Shown: in pieces, positions 1-10,189 of the stretch
Position numbering within the stretch: position 1 is the first letter of the stretch
Layout: every line of letters begins with the position of its first letter
Assembly (NCBI GenBank): GCA_963723495.1
Contig: CAVRQR010000015.1
Location: forward strand, 248,001-312,000
From: Gp6-AA40 sp963723495
GTDB lineage: Bacteria > Acidobacteriota > Vicinamibacteria > Vicinamibacterales > UBA2999
Reading direction: 5' to 3'
DNA length: 64,000 bases
The notes under the pieces: model-generated
What the model was told of the DNA's origin: nothing
The model's input: the letters and a program-made list of their open reading frames with translations, nothing else
The model's database searches: none
Translations under genes and position numbers: made by a program

Positions 1-358
1 CGGCCGGCCAGCCACGCGAGGTTGTGGCCAGATCGTCGAGCGTCACCGCTCGAAAGAGCGGGCAGTCGAGGCGATCAAAGTCCTCGGCTGTCTCATCACC
101 GTGAAGCTGCACAGCTTTGACGCCTGTCACCGCGACGACCTCTCGAACCTGCTCCGCTGACTCGTTCACGAACACACCGACCGCCGTCGTTCCGTTCGGC
201 AGCGCCGCGATAATCTCCCTCGCCTGCGCAGCGCTGACCGCCCTGGGACTCCGCTCCCAGAAGACGAAGCCGAGCGCCGTTGCCCCCTGCTGCACCGCGT
301 GAAGCGCGTCCACGAGTCGCGTGATGCCGCACACCTTCAAAATGGGGTCGGGGGTCAT
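1..358 (-). CDS. trpF: Phosphoribosylanthranilate isomerase, 3' end missing at window edge
   Basis: Isomerises N-(5'-phosphoribosyl)anthranilate to CdRP, the third step of tryptophan synthesis. Reading from the ATG at 358, the product opens with MTPDPILKVCGITR, whose KVCGIT stretch is the family signature carrying the catalytic cysteine. It continues with ALGFVFWERSPR and VGVFVN, both typical of TrpF beta strands, then VQLHGDE. About 119 of the usual ~200 residues are inside the window, so the catalytic aspartate is not seen. The start overlaps the trpC stop by four bases (ATGA), so translation is probably coupled. The first codons lie in the left arm of a palindromic repeat (344-416), so the N-terminus has been shaped by that element. 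Last visible gene of the aroDE-trpEGDCF operon. Confidence 0.93.
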   Translation of the reverse strand, partial: MTPDPILKVCGITRLVDALHAVQQGATALGFVFWERSPRAVSAAQAREIIAALPNGTTAVGVFVNESAEQVREVVAVTGVKAVQLHGDETAEDFDRLDCPLFRAVTLDDLATTSRGWPA

Positions 359-416
359 TTGTTGAGGCCACCCCCGGCACGGCCGGGGGTGGCCTCTTTA
401 AATGACCCCCGACCCC
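344..416. repeat. Nested palindromic repeat straddling the trpC stop and trpF start
   Basis: Seen directly: a 17-base outer arm (344-360, beginning GGGGTCGGGGGTCATTT) has an exact reverse complement at 400-416. A 13-base inner arm (366-378) has an exact complement at 382-394. The whole forms a long two-part hairpin. It is translated: it encodes about the last 19 residues of TrpC, its left arm holds the TGA of trpC, and the ATG of trpF. It resembles REP/BIME-type palindromes; the family assignment is inference. Confidence 0.85.
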
Positions 417-1203
417 CTAACAATTCTGCGATCGCCTTCGCCGGATCGGCGGCGGTCATGAATCGCTCTCCGATCAGAAATGCCCGATACCCCTGGCCGG
501 CGAGTTCTTCCAGATCCGTTCGGCTCGTGAGCCCGCTCTCGCTGACGCCGACGACGTTCGCCGGGATGCGAGCACCCAACTTGCGTGACGCCGCAACGTC
601 AACTGCCAGCGTGCGCAGGTTGCGGTTGTTCACGCCGATGATTCGCGCGCCGCTGTCGATCGCACGCGTCAGCTCCTCGTCGTCATGAACCTCCACCAGC
701 GCCGCCAGACCCAACTCCCATGCCCGTTGCTGCAGACGTACAAGGTCCGGCTGGCTGAGCGCGGCGACGATGAGGAGCGCCGCATCTGCACCATTCGCAC
801 GCGCCTCGAGCAACTGGTACTCGTCGACGATGAAGTCTTTGCGAAGAAGTGGAAGCTGAACGGCTTGACGCACGGCTGCCAGATGTTCCAGCGCGCCGTC
901 GAAGAAGGTCGGCTCCGTCAGCACGGAGATCGCGGCCGCTCCTCCGGCTTCGTACTGCCGCGCGATGGCCACTGGATCGTAGTCGGCCGCGAGCACGCCG
1001 CGCGAAGGCGACCGTCGCTTGCACTCGGCAATGACATTCCCTCGGCCTGGGCGTGACAGCGCGGCCAGGAACGCCTCACCCCGGGGCGTAAACGCGGCCG
1101 CTCGCCTTTCGAGTGACGCATGGCTCTCGCGCTCGCGGCGAACCTCGGTGATCTTCTCTGTCGCGGCGACGATCGCCCCGAGCAGATCAGGCGTGGCCGT
1201 CAT
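355..1203 (-). CDS. trpC: Indole-3-glycerol-phosphate synthase
   Basis: Closes the ring of CdRP to indole-3-glycerol phosphate. The 282-residue product shows the family motifs in order: AECKRRSPSRG (residues ~60-70), the catalytic LLRKDFIVDEYQ (~118-130), ALVEVHDDEE, GVNNRNL and VGVSESG, all expected of a TIM-barrel TrpC. Its start overlaps the trpD stop by four bases and its stop overlaps the trpF start by four. The C-terminal tail after the natural end (about residue 263, after AELL) is Gly/Arg-rich and is encoded by the palindromic repeat at 344-416, so this gene has been lengthened by the repeat. Cytoplasmic; expressed from the aroDE promoter and attenuator. Confidence 0.97.
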   Translation of the reverse strand: MTATPDLLGAIVAATEKITEVRRERESHASLERRAAAFTPRGEAFLAALSRPGRGNVIAECKRRSPSRGVLAADYDPVAIARQYEAGGAAAISVLTEPTFFDGALEHLAAVRQAVQLPLLRKDFIVDEYQLLEARANGADAALLIVAALSQPDLVRLQQRAWELGLAALVEVHDDEELTRAIDSGARIIGVNNRNLRTLAVDVAASRKLGARIPANVVGVSESGLTSRTDLEELAGQGYRAFLIGERFMTAADPAKAIAELLGGRGSFKEATPGRAGGGLNK

Positions 1204-2221
1204 GCGATCACCTCGGCCCGGGACGACTGCACCATACGATCGAGCGTCTCCCTCGCAGCACCAGAATCGATGGCCGCTGCCGCTCGCGAAATGCCCTCGC
1301 TGACAGACGATGCGCGACCTGCGACGAGCAGCGCGGCTCCGGCATTGAGCAGCACGATGTCTCTCGCCGGGCTCTTCCGGCCCTCGAACACATGCCTGAT
1401 GATCCCCGCGTTTTCGCCAGCATCACCGCCCTGGAGATCGGCGGGTGTCGCCTTCGCGAGGCCGAACTGGGCGGGATGAATGAAGAAGGTGTGAACGGCG
1501 CCGTCTCGACACTCGGACACCTTCGTGTGACCGGTCGTTGAGATCTCGTCGATACCGCCCGCACCGTGCACGACCCAGGCGCGTTTCGATCCCAGCAGCA
1601 TCAGCGCACGTGCCATCACCTGCGTCAGTTCCGGCCTCGGCACGCCAACGATCTGTCGCGTTGCGCCCGCCGGATTCGTGAGTGGCCCAAGCAGGTTGAA
1701 CGTCGTTCGAATGCCCATTTCCCGCCGGATTGGCGCCGCATGACGCATCGACGGATGAAACGTTGGCGCGAAGAAGAAGGCGATGTTCGCATTGCGAAGC
1801 GTCTGCTCGACGACGAGCGGCGTGGCCATGATGTTGACGCCCAGCTGCTCGAAGACGTCGGCGCTGCCGCAACGGCTCGACACCGATCGATTGCCATGCT
1901 TCGCCACCTTCACGCCACACGCGGCGACGACAACCGCGGCCGCCGAGGAGACATTGAACGTGCCCGATCGATCACCACCAGTGCCGCAGGTATCGAATAC
2001 TTCTCCTGGCGGCGTCGACAGCGTCACCGCATGCTCGCGCATCGTCCGCGCCAGCCCGGCAATCTCTTCCGGCCGCTCACCTTTCATGACGAGCGCGGCG
2101 AGCAGCCCGGCAAGCGCACCTGGCGCCGCGCGGCCCTCCATAACCTCGCGCATGGCGCCCGCGGCCTCGTCTGTCGTGAGGTCCTCGTGGCGAACGAGCT
2201 TGTCGATGAGCGGCGGGAACA

Positions 2222-2225
<4 letters not shown>
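1200..2225 (-). CDS. trpD: Anthranilate phosphoribosyltransferase
   Basis: Transfers phosphoribose from PRPP to anthranilate. The product is 341 residues, the normal size for a stand-alone TrpD. Visible signatures are the PRPP-binding loop DTCGTGGDRSGTFN (~80-92), KHGNRSVSSRCGSADV (~108-123), the anthranilate-binding region around FFFAPTFHPSMR, and NLLGPLTNPAG. It overlaps trpG upstream and trpC downstream by four bases each, so the four genes form a tightly coupled translation unit. No trpG fusion is present, unlike enterobacterial TrpGD. Confidence 0.97.
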
Positions 2226-2784
<559 letters not shown>

Positions 2785-2788
<4 letters not shown>

Positions 2789-4269
2789 GACAGGCCCGCC
2801 TGTGCCAGTTCGAGTGCGCGGATGACGGCTTTGGCCTTGTCGCGCGTCTCCTCGTATTCAGCGGCCGGATTCGAATCAGCGACGATCCCGGCACCCGCCT
2901 GCACGTAGGCGCGTCCCTTCTCGATGACCACCGTGCGAATCGTGATGCAGAAATCGAGATTGCCGGCGAAGTCGAGGTAGCCGACGGCGCCGGCGTAGAC
3001 GCCGCGACGCCGGTTCTCCAGCTCCGCGATGATTTCCATGGCTCGCACCTTCGGTGCACCGGATACCGTGCCGGCCGGGAAACAGGCGACCAACGCATCG
3101 AGCCGGTCGTGCTCCTCTTTCAGACGTCCTTCGACAATCGAGACCAGATGCATGACGTGCGAGTAGCGCTCGAGCGTCATGTAGGTGGGCACGCGCACGC
3201 TGCCGTAATCGGCGACTCGTCCGACGTCGTTGCGGCCGAGATCGACGAGCATCACGTGCTCGGCACGCTCCTTCTCGTTGCGTTTGAGCTCCTCCGCAAG
3301 CCGCAGATCTTCTTCTTCGTTGCGACCGCGCGGCCGGGTGCCGGCAATGGGATGGGTCTCGATTCGGCGCCCCTCGACACGCACCAGCATTTCCGGCGAC
3401 GAGCCGACGATCGACCGGTTCCCGATCCGCAGAAAGTACATGTATGGGGACGGATTGACGTGCCGCAGCGCTCGATAGACGGTGAAAGGATCGGTCGCGA
3501 TCTCGGCCTCGAAGCGCTGCGACAGCACCACCTGGTAGATGTCGCCCGCGGCGATGTACTCCTTCGCCGTGCGCACCATCTGCTCGAACTGCTCGCGGGT
3601 CACATTTGAGGTGACATCGAGCGTGTTGGCTTGCGACCGGGGCGCCTTCGAGAGCGTCCGTTCGAGCTCGCGCTCGACGAACTCGATCTTCGTGCACGCA
3701 AATTGATAGAGCGACTCGAGGTCTTCGTCGCCGGTGATCCTGGCATTGGCGATGATCAGGATGCGGTGTCGCACGTGATCGAACGCCAGCACGGTGTCGA
3801 AGAGCATGAAGCCGGCCTCTTCATCGACGCTGTCCGTGGGCTGCAGCTTCACCGGCTCGAACCACGCCGCCGCATCGTAGGCCAGGTAGCCGACCGCGCC
3901 ACCGGTGAAGCGAGGCAACCCTGGAACGAAGGGCGAGTGGAAACCAGCCATCAGCTCGCGCACGGTCGCGATGAACGGCTTTTCGCTCTCGGTCGCCTCA
4001 CCCATGCGATCGACGGTGGTCTTGCCGTCGCGCGACCTGAGGATGAGGAAGGGATCCTTGCCGAGGAACGAGTAGCGGCCAACCTGCTCGCCACCCTCGA
4101 CCGATTCCAGCAGGAACGCGTAGTCGGAGTGCTCCGCGACCTTCAGGAATGCAGAGACCGGCGTCAGCATGTCTGCGACGATCTCTTTGTAGACCGGCAC
4201 GAACGTTCCCCGCTGCGCCAGTTCCTTGAACTCCTCGAACGACGTTATATGCATACGCTGTTCACGCAT
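2785..4269 (-). CDS. trpE: Anthranilate synthase component I
   Basis: Converts chorismate to anthranilate with TrpG. The product is 494 residues. The N-terminal domain carries the tryptophan feedback motif: LLES, ten residues, then S (AFLLESVEGGEQVGRYS). This predicts allosteric inhibition by Trp. The chorismate-binding domain has IAAGDIYQVVLSQRFE, PSPYMYFLRIG, GSSPEMLVR, THPIAGTRPRG, the ERAEHVMLVDLGRNDVGRV helix and FPAGTVSGAPKVRAMEII. The start at 4269 gives MREQRMHI; a second ATG five codons in (4254) is equally plausible. No strong ribosome-binding site is visible because a palindrome (4273-4312) occupies the gap after aroDE. Confidence 0.97.
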
Positions 4270-4272
4270 TGG

Positions 4273-4312
4273 GGTCAGGCCCCTTGATACCGCTTACTCA
4301 AGGGGTCTGACC
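4273..4312. repeat. Palindromic element between aroDE and trpE
   Basis: Seen directly: GGTCAG-x-CCCCTTGA is followed after ten bases by the exact complement TCAAGGGG-x-CTGACC, giving a 14-pair stem with one internal mismatch. It fills almost the whole 45-base gap between the aroDE stop (4315-4317) and the trpE start (4269). It has no T-run, so it is not a convincing terminator. It may modulate message stability or spread as a REP-like element (inference). Confidence 0.8.
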
Positions 4313-4314
4313 TT

Positions 4315-5769
4315 TCACATCATGAGCCGGCGGCGTGCCGCGGCCTCCATCACTCCACGTGCAGGCTTCTGTCCTGTCCACCACTCGAACTGCCGCTCGG
4401 CCTGGGCCACGAGCATCGCGAGCCCATCGAGCGTCGCCAGGCCAGCCGCCCGAGCGTCGCGCAACAGCGTCGCTTCGCCCGGTCCGTACGTCAGGTCGTA
4501 AACGAGCCGTCCGCTCAGGCGGTCAGCCCGCATCGGCGACTCTGACCGGCGCGCGGCGCCGCCGAGCGGCGTGCAATTGACGAGGATGTCCCACGACCCC
4601 GATTCAGGCGGATACGCGCCGGACGTGACAGAGAAGTCAGCTGCAAGCGCCTGTGCCTGCTCCTCTCGTCTCGCATGCACCGTTACGACCGCGCCTCTCG
4701 ACGCAAGTGCCACGATGACGGCTCGCGCCGCACCACCGGCACCGAGTACCGACACGCGCGCGCCTTCGAGCGATCGGTCCCAGGCCGATCCGAGCGGCTG
4801 CAGAAATCCCTCGACATCGGTGTTGGTCGCTTCCCAGCCAACGCCGCTCCTTCGCAGCGTATTGGCGGCTCCAACCCGCTGCGTCAGCGGATCGCTCGAG
4901 TGCGCCGCGCGCATGGCATCGAGCTTGAACGGAATCGTGACGCTGGCACCTTCGATCCCCATGCCTTCGGCGAACGACAGGAAATCGGCGAAGTCATGCA
5001 CGGGCAGCGGCACGTACACCGCGTTGATCCCGGCAGCCTGAAACGCCGCGTTGTGCATCACGGGCGACAACGAGTGCAGCGCATTCGTGCTCACGACGCC
5101 AAAGATTCGCGTCGACTCAGTCACGCCGCAGAAGCCGTAGTCCTCGATCATCTGGCGCGCGGGTAACTGCCCCGGCGCATGGCCACTCCCTGCGTACGTC
5201 CAGCGCGAGCCGAAGCGTCCCGCAAGCAGACGCGACGCCACACCGAGTTCGCCCATCCCGATGACGACAGCCGGGCCATCCTTCGCGATAGCCTTCAGGC
5301 CGAGCGTCTGACTGACGCGACTGACCAGGACTGCGATCTTGATCGTGCCGGCGCCCGTGGCCCGCATCGCGCGCGCTCGCGATTCCAGATCCGAGGGGAC
5401 GCCATCGAAATCATGCGACGACACGACGATGCGTTCGGGAGTTCGCTGGACGAGGTCGCGAAAGGCGACGCCGGTTGGGAATCCTTCGACGGCTCGCCAT
5501 TCGACGTCGACGTACTCCGCACCAAGGTCGAGCGCGGCCGTGAGAATGGCCCGGCGCTCTTCCTCGCTGCCATCGAATTGCCCACCTTCCCACATCGCGC
5601 GGCACGTGACGACCGCCGGCAGGCGTCGTCCGGCGAGCGCACGGGCTACGTCGAGATTGGCAACGCCGTCGAGCCGCAGTTCGACCATGGTCCCGCTCAC
5701 CGCGGCATCGCGGGCGGCAAGGAGCTCGGCCATCGATCGGCCTGTCACGGTCTCGCAGAGTGGCGTCAT
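4315..5769 (-). CDS. aroDE: Bifunctional 3-dehydroquinate dehydratase / shikimate dehydrogenase
   Basis: A 484-residue fusion. Residues ~1-215 are a type I (Schiff-base) 3-dehydroquinate dehydratase, with VELRLDGV, VTCRAMWEGG, IVVSSHDF (catalytic His region) and the IKIAVL stretch holding the Schiff-base lysine. Residues ~220-484 are shikimate dehydrogenase, with the substrate-binding NALHSLSPVMHNAAF, GASVTIPFK (catalytic Lys), GAANTL, NTDVEGFL, the NADP-binding GAGGAARAV and GLAMLVAQAERQFEWWTG. Together they make two successive shikimate steps, as in the plant fusion. It is the first structural gene of the operon, 5 bases after the T-run of an attenuator terminator, so its expression should depend on tryptophan level. 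No good ribosome-binding site is visible. A second ATG lies at codon 13. Confidence 0.95.
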   Translation of the reverse strand: MTPLCETVTGRSMAELLAARDAAVSGTMVELRLDGVANLDVARALAGRRLPAVVTCRAMWEGGQFDGSEEERRAILTAALDLGAEYVDVEWRAVEGFPTGVAFRDLVQRTPERIVVSSHDFDGVPSDLESRARAMRATGAGTIKIAVLVSRVSQTLGLKAIAKDGPAVVIGMGELGVASRLLAGRFGSRWTYAGSGHAPGQLPARQMIEDYGFCGVTESTRIFGVVSTNALHSLSPVMHNAAFQAAGINAVYVPLPVHDFADFLSFAEGMGIEGASVTIPFKLDAMRAAHSSDPLTQRVGAANTLRRSGVGWEATNTDVEGFLQPLGSAWDRSLEGARVSVLGAGGAARAVIVALASRGAVVTVHARREEQAQALAADFSVTSGAYPPESGSWDILVNCTPLGGAARRSESPMRADRLSGRLVYDLTYGPGEATLLRDARAAGLATLDGLAMLVAQAERQFEWWTGQKPARGVMEAAARRRLMM

Positions 5770-5774
5770 CGGGC

Positions 5775-5811
5775 AAAAAAAAAGCCCCCGCAGCTGTGGC
5801 TGAAGGGGCTT
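5775..5811 (-). terminator. Trp attenuator terminator, with competing antiterminator segment
   Basis: On the minus strand AAGCCCC (5811-5805) pairs with GGGGCTT (5788-5782). An inner CAGC/GCTG pair and an uninterrupted run of nine T follow (5783-5775). This is a strong intrinsic terminator placed just before the aroDE ATG (5769). The 5' arm contains CCCTTCAGC (5807-5799), which is perfectly complementary to GCTGAAGGG at 5858-5850 in the leader. That alternative pairing would destroy the terminator. A third hairpin (5903-5895 with 5878-5868) covers the Trp codons. This is the 1:2 / 2:3 / 3:4 logic of ribosome-mediated attenuation. Confidence 0.92.
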
Positions 5812-5834
5812 GGGTCTTAGATACTCGAAATCGT

Positions 5835-5927
5835 CTAGACGCTGGCGGTCCCTTCAGCTGCAGATCTGTGCCACCACCAGTAGTCACTGGCGAAGGTGGG
5901 CACGAACCGGCTAAAGACAGGCGACAT
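5835..5927 (-). CDS. trpL: trp operon leader peptide (30 aa, three consecutive Trp)
   Basis: A 31-codon reading frame starts at ATG 5927 and stops at TAG 5835-5837. Its residues 15-20 are DYWWWH: three tandem UGG codons at 5879-5871. WWW-type leader peptides are established for trp operons of actinobacteria, rhizobia and others. Here it precedes aroDE-trpEGDCF. Stalling at the UGG codons under Trp starvation would free GCTGAAGGG (5858-5850) to form the antiterminator. When Trp is ample the ribosome reaches the stop at 5835, which lies in the gap before the terminator arm. The ribosome-binding site is weak. The peptide probably has no function beyond sensing charged tRNA-Trp. Confidence 0.9.
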   Translation of the reverse strand: MSPVFSRFVPTFASDYWWWHRSAAEGTASV

Positions 5928-5948
5928 GACGTCTGAACTCGTGCAGGG

Positions 5949-5978
5949 ACAGTAACCCAGCCCCTGAAGGTCTGTCAA
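5949..5978 (-). promoter_or_regulatory. Sigma-70 type promoter of the aroDE-trp operon
   Basis: A perfect -35 box TTGACA (5978-5973) is followed after 18 bases by TACTGT (5954-5949) as the -10 box. Transcription would start near 5942, giving a leader RNA of roughly 170 bases that carries the leader peptide (ATG at 5927) and the attenuator. Position and fit with the downstream leader support it; the -10 box is imperfect. Confidence 0.7.
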
Positions 5979-6006
5979 CCAAAGTCCCTGAGACCCTAGG
6001 GATTTC

Positions 6007-7909
6007 ATGGGTTTACCCGTATCATCAACTCAGAGTCTCCCGATGTACATCCGAACGATCGGCGTCGTCGTCCTTGTGTGTTCAGGCCTGGTTGCCGGGC
6101 TGCCCGCGCAGTCGAAGACGTTCCCTGTCAGCGAGCTCAAGCCCGGCATGGTGGCCACCGGTCGCACGGTGTTTCAGGGCGACCAGCTCGAGGAATTCAA
6201 GGCCCACATCCTTGGCGTCCTGCATAACAGCATCGGACCACGACGCGATCTGATTCTGGCGCGTCTCGAAGGCGGACCGCTCGCCAACACCGGCGTCATC
6301 GCCGGCATGAGCGGAAGTCCCGTGCTACATCGACGGCCGACTCGTTGGCGCCGTGTCGGTACTCGCTTGGAGAGTTCTCGAAGGAGCCACTGGCCGGCAT
6401 CACGCCGATCGAGGAGATGATCGCGGACGCGACGCTGCCCGGACAGCGACGGCGCAAGTCGCGCGCGCAGAGCTGACATTGCCGGTCACGCAGGAAGGGC
6501 TGCGCGAATCGCTGCGTCAGGCGTTCGCGTGGGTCCGGCCGTTCGCCGACAGCCCCGCCGACGTGCGAGTCATCGGTGGCGGTTCGGTGAACGCGGGCAT
6601 CGCCACGCTGCTGCGACCGATCGCCACGCCGATCAACTTCTCCGGGTTCGATACACGAGCGATCGATCCGCTCGTCTCAGCGTTCAGGGAACTCGGCTTC
6701 ACCCCGGTCATGGCCGGTGCCGCACAGCTGGGTTCGCAGTCGTCGGTCGCGTCGGCGCCGTCGAGCTCGTCTGACGTCGGCGTTGCGGCCCGGCGATCCG
6801 ATCGGCGTCGCACTGATGAATGGCGACCTCGAGGTCGGCGCAACCGGCACGGTGACTGAGGTGGACGGTAATCGCGTTTACGCCTTCGGCCATCCGTTCT
6901 TCGGCCTCGGCCCGACACAGTTCCCGATGACGCGGGCGCACGTGATCACCGTTCTGCCCAGCCTGGCCAGCTCGATGAAGATCGCCAGCACCGGTGACGT
7001 CATCGGCATCGTCCAGCAGGACCGCGCTACGACGATTGCCGGGACCCTCGGACCCGGGCCGTCGATGATCCCGATCTCCCTCACGCTCAACTCCGAGCGC
7101 GGGCACGCGGAAGAAGTTCTCGATCGGCATCGTCAAGGATCAGCTCTTCACGCCACTGCTGGCGTACGTGGCGATCCTGAATACGCTGACGTCATACGAG
7201 CGGCAGAACGGCGTCGGAACGTACACGCTGCGCGGCGCCGCTCGCGTGAAGAACCACAACGACGTCGCCTTCGAGGACCTGTTCACAGGCGATCAGCCCT
7301 CGACCTACGCCGCCGCGTCGGTCGTCGCGCCGCTCAACGTCCTGCTGCGGAATGCCTTCGAGGACGTCGAGTTCGAGGGGCTGAACCTGGAGATCGAAGG
7401 CAGCGAGCAGCCACGCAGCGCCACGCTCGAGCGCGTCTGGATCGACGGCACGAGGGCCAAGGCCGGGTCGACAGTCGATCTGCGCATCCTGCTCCGCACC
7501 TATCGCGGCGAAGAGGTCACACGTGCGATTCCGGTTCAGATCCCGGCGAACGCGCGTGGAAGCGTCTCGATCATGGTTGCCGACGCCGCGCGGTCTGTCG
7601 CAGTTCGAAGCGCGCGAGCTTCAGGTGCAGCCACTGCAGGCGACCGGCGTGCCGCAGATGATTCGCGTGTTGAACGGAGCGCGCAGGAACAACAGGCTCT
7701 ACGTCCGGCTCGTCACACGCGACGGCGGCGCCGTCGTCAAAGGTGAGCCGCTCGCGGCGCTGCCCTCGTCGGTGCTGGCTGTCATGGAGTCGGATCGGAA
7801 CGGCGGCAGCTTCCGCCCGTTGCAGAGCGCGCTCGTCGGCGAGTGGGAAATCACGGCTGGCTACGCCGTCAGAGGATCGAAAACGCTGACGCTTCCACTC
7901 GAAGAGTAA
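6007..7909 (+). CDS. Secreted SpoIVB-like S55 peptidase-domain protein (frameshifted)
   Basis: The pieces, read across frames, make about 630 residues. They comprise a signal peptide (VVVLVCSGLVAGLPAQS), an N-terminal stretch ending GVIAGMSGSPV (the GMSGSP serine motif seen in S55 peptidases), a linker with IGGGSVNAG, the domain GDLEVGATGTVTEVDGN followed by VYAFGHPFFGLGP, and a C-terminal part with NALLRN-like and beta-rich segments to 7909. Frame changes lie near 6330, 6355, 6780, 7110 and 7590. Each restores obvious homology, so indel errors are likelier than decay. SpoIVB cleaves itself and a sporulation factor; in acidobacteria the S55 domain proteins have no established role, and the substrate is unknown. 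An alternative start is ATG 6043. The next gene (propeller protein) follows after ~40 bases. Confidence 0.75.
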
Positions 7910-7952
7910 GTAGGCGTCAAGGTCACAAGTCAAAGCTCAAAGGTCGGTCAAC

Positions 7953-10184
7953 GTGGCTATCTCGCCTTGCGATCGCGGCAGTTGTCTTCGGTGCGACCGT
8001 CACGCTCTACGGATCGACGCCGACGTTCTGGGCGGTCTCAACCGAGAGCGGAGTTCCTCCGCGGTGAGATCGAGAACCTCTCGATCGATTCGTTCGGACG
8101 GCTGACGCTCGGCCCGACGGCGGCGCCGGTGTACGAAACGAACGCCCCGTTCGTCTGGGCGATGATCACCGGACCCGACGGCTCCGTCTACGCAGGCAGC
8201 GGAAACGAAGGACAGGTCTACCGCATCGACTCGTCAGGCAAGGGGTCGGTCTTCTTCGACACCGAGGAGCTCGAGGTGCACGCGCTCGCGCCGGCGCCCG
8301 GCGGCGGGCTTTATGTCGGCACCTCACCGAACGGGAAGATCTATCGAGTCGATGCCAAGGGTGCCGGCACGGTGTTCTTCGATCCCGACGATCGCTACAT
8401 CTGGAGTCTCGCCGTCGATCGATCCGGCAACGTCTTCGCCGCGACTGGCGACAAGGGGATCATCTACAAGATCACTCCCGACGGGAAGGGCACGACGTTC
8501 TACGCGACGAAGGCCACGCATGCGATGACGCTGGCCTTCGATCGCGACGGGCAACTGCTGGCCGGCACCGAGTCACCGGGACGCGTCTTCCGTCTGGACG
8601 CGTCGGGGAAACCATTCGTCCTGCTCGACTCCAGCTACAACGAGATCCGCACGCTCCGCGTGGACGCTCGCGGCAACATCTACGTTGTGGCCGTGAGCGG
8701 GCGAGCGCCAGCACCGGCTGGTCCGCAACCCCAGCCCGCGGCTCCTCCACCGGCGCCGTCACTCACGCCGAATGTCTCCACCGAGATTACCGTCGTTGCC
8801 GTCGGTGATGCCGTCGTCACGTCCCCGCCTCAAGGCGGCGGCACAGGTCAGGGTCGCGGTGCGACCGGCGCTCCGGTAGGAGCGCTGTTTCGCATCCTCC
8901 CCGATGGCGCCTGGGATCTTCTGTGGGAGTCCCGTACCGACACGCCGTATGACGTCGCCGTGGAGAATGACGGAACGCTGCTCGTCGCCACGGGCAACTC
9001 GGGAAAGATCTTTCGTCTCCTGGGCGACCCGTTCCAGCCGACGCTGATTGCCCGAGCCAACGCGCAGCAGGTCACCGGTCTGCTGATGCAGTCCGAGGGG
9101 CGCGTTCTCGTGGCGACGTCGAATCCAGGGCAAGCTTCTGCGGCTCGCGGCTGCGCGTGCCGAACGCGGCACGTACACCTCGGATGTTCGCGACGCGCAG
9201 ACCGTCGCGCTGTGGGGCACGATCAAGTGGGAGGCGCTCACCCCGGCCGGCAGCCGGCTCGAGATCTCCACTCGCTCGGGGAACACGAGCACGCCGGATG
9301 AAACCTGGAGCGACTGGAGTCCGACCTACACCGATCGCGAAGGCAGCTCGATCACGAGCCCGCGCGCACGATATCTCCAGTGGCGCGCCACACTCACCGC
9401 GGACAAGGGCGAGGCGCCGCTGCTGACCTCAGTCACCGCGGCGTATCTGCCGAGAAACCTGCGGCCGCGCGTCACCTCGATCACCGTGCATCCCCCAGGA
9501 ACGGTGTTCCAGCGCCCCTTCCCAATCGATCCGGAGATCGCCGGCTTCGAGGGCGACCTCCGTGACAGGCGGGTGAATCAACCAGTGGGAAGTGGATCAC
9601 CATCGCTCGGCCGGCGCGTGTACGAGAAGGGCTTGATGACCTTCGTCTGGAGGGCGGAGGACGACAACGGCGACGTGCTGAGCTACGACGTGTTCTACCG
9701 GCGGGAAGGTGAGACGTCCTGGAAGGCTTTGAAGCGCGGCATGAGCGAACAGATTCTCGTGTGGGACACGACGTCGGTGCCCAACGGCCGCTACACCGTG
9801 CGAATCGTGGCGGCCGATACGCCATCGAACTCGACATCCAGTGCCCTCTCGGGCGCGCGCGAAAGCACCGCCTTCGCGATCGATAACGTTCCGCCGGTCA
9901 TCACGGTCACGTCAGTGCGTCGAGACAACGGACGAGCGACGATCGCCTTCGACGTCCGCGATGCGAATTCCTCCGTGCAGAAGGTGGAGTTCTCGCTCGA
10001 TGGGGACAAGTGGCAGTCCGTCTACCCGAAGGACGGGATCGCCGACTCGCGATTCGAACAGTTCGAGCTAGTGCTGGAAGGTGATGCGGTGTCGAGGGGC
10101 GTGACGCTGCGGGCGACCGACGCGCTCAACAACACCGCCAGTGCTCGAGGGGAAGCCCCCGAACCGGCGTCAGGCCGTCGGTGA
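7953..10184 (+). CDS. Exported beta-propeller repeat protein (frameshifted)
   Basis: About 740 residues after correcting frame changes near 7955, 8050 and 9130. It has an N-terminal hydrophobic segment (AIAAVVFGATVTLYG), then repeats of the type GxVYxIDxxGKGSVFFD, GKIYRVDAKGAGTVFF and GIIYKITPDGKGTTFY. These are NHL/WD40-like blades (residues ~40-220). A Pro-rich linker follows, then two more blades, and a C-terminal half with fibronectin-like beta segments (DVFYRREGETSW; FAIDNVPPVITV; VEFSLDGDKW). Likely a periplasmic or cell-surface protein. Function unknown. It directly follows the S55 peptidase on the same strand, so the two may be co-expressed. The start is uncertain because an indel seems to lie within the first codons. 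Confidence 0.65.
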
Positions 10185-10189
10185 GCTGC

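Noticed and set aside
4273..4312. Terminator between aroDE and trpE
   Set aside because: The hairpin has no T-run and the trp genes continue immediately downstream on the same strand, so a terminator there would make little sense; treated as a repeat.
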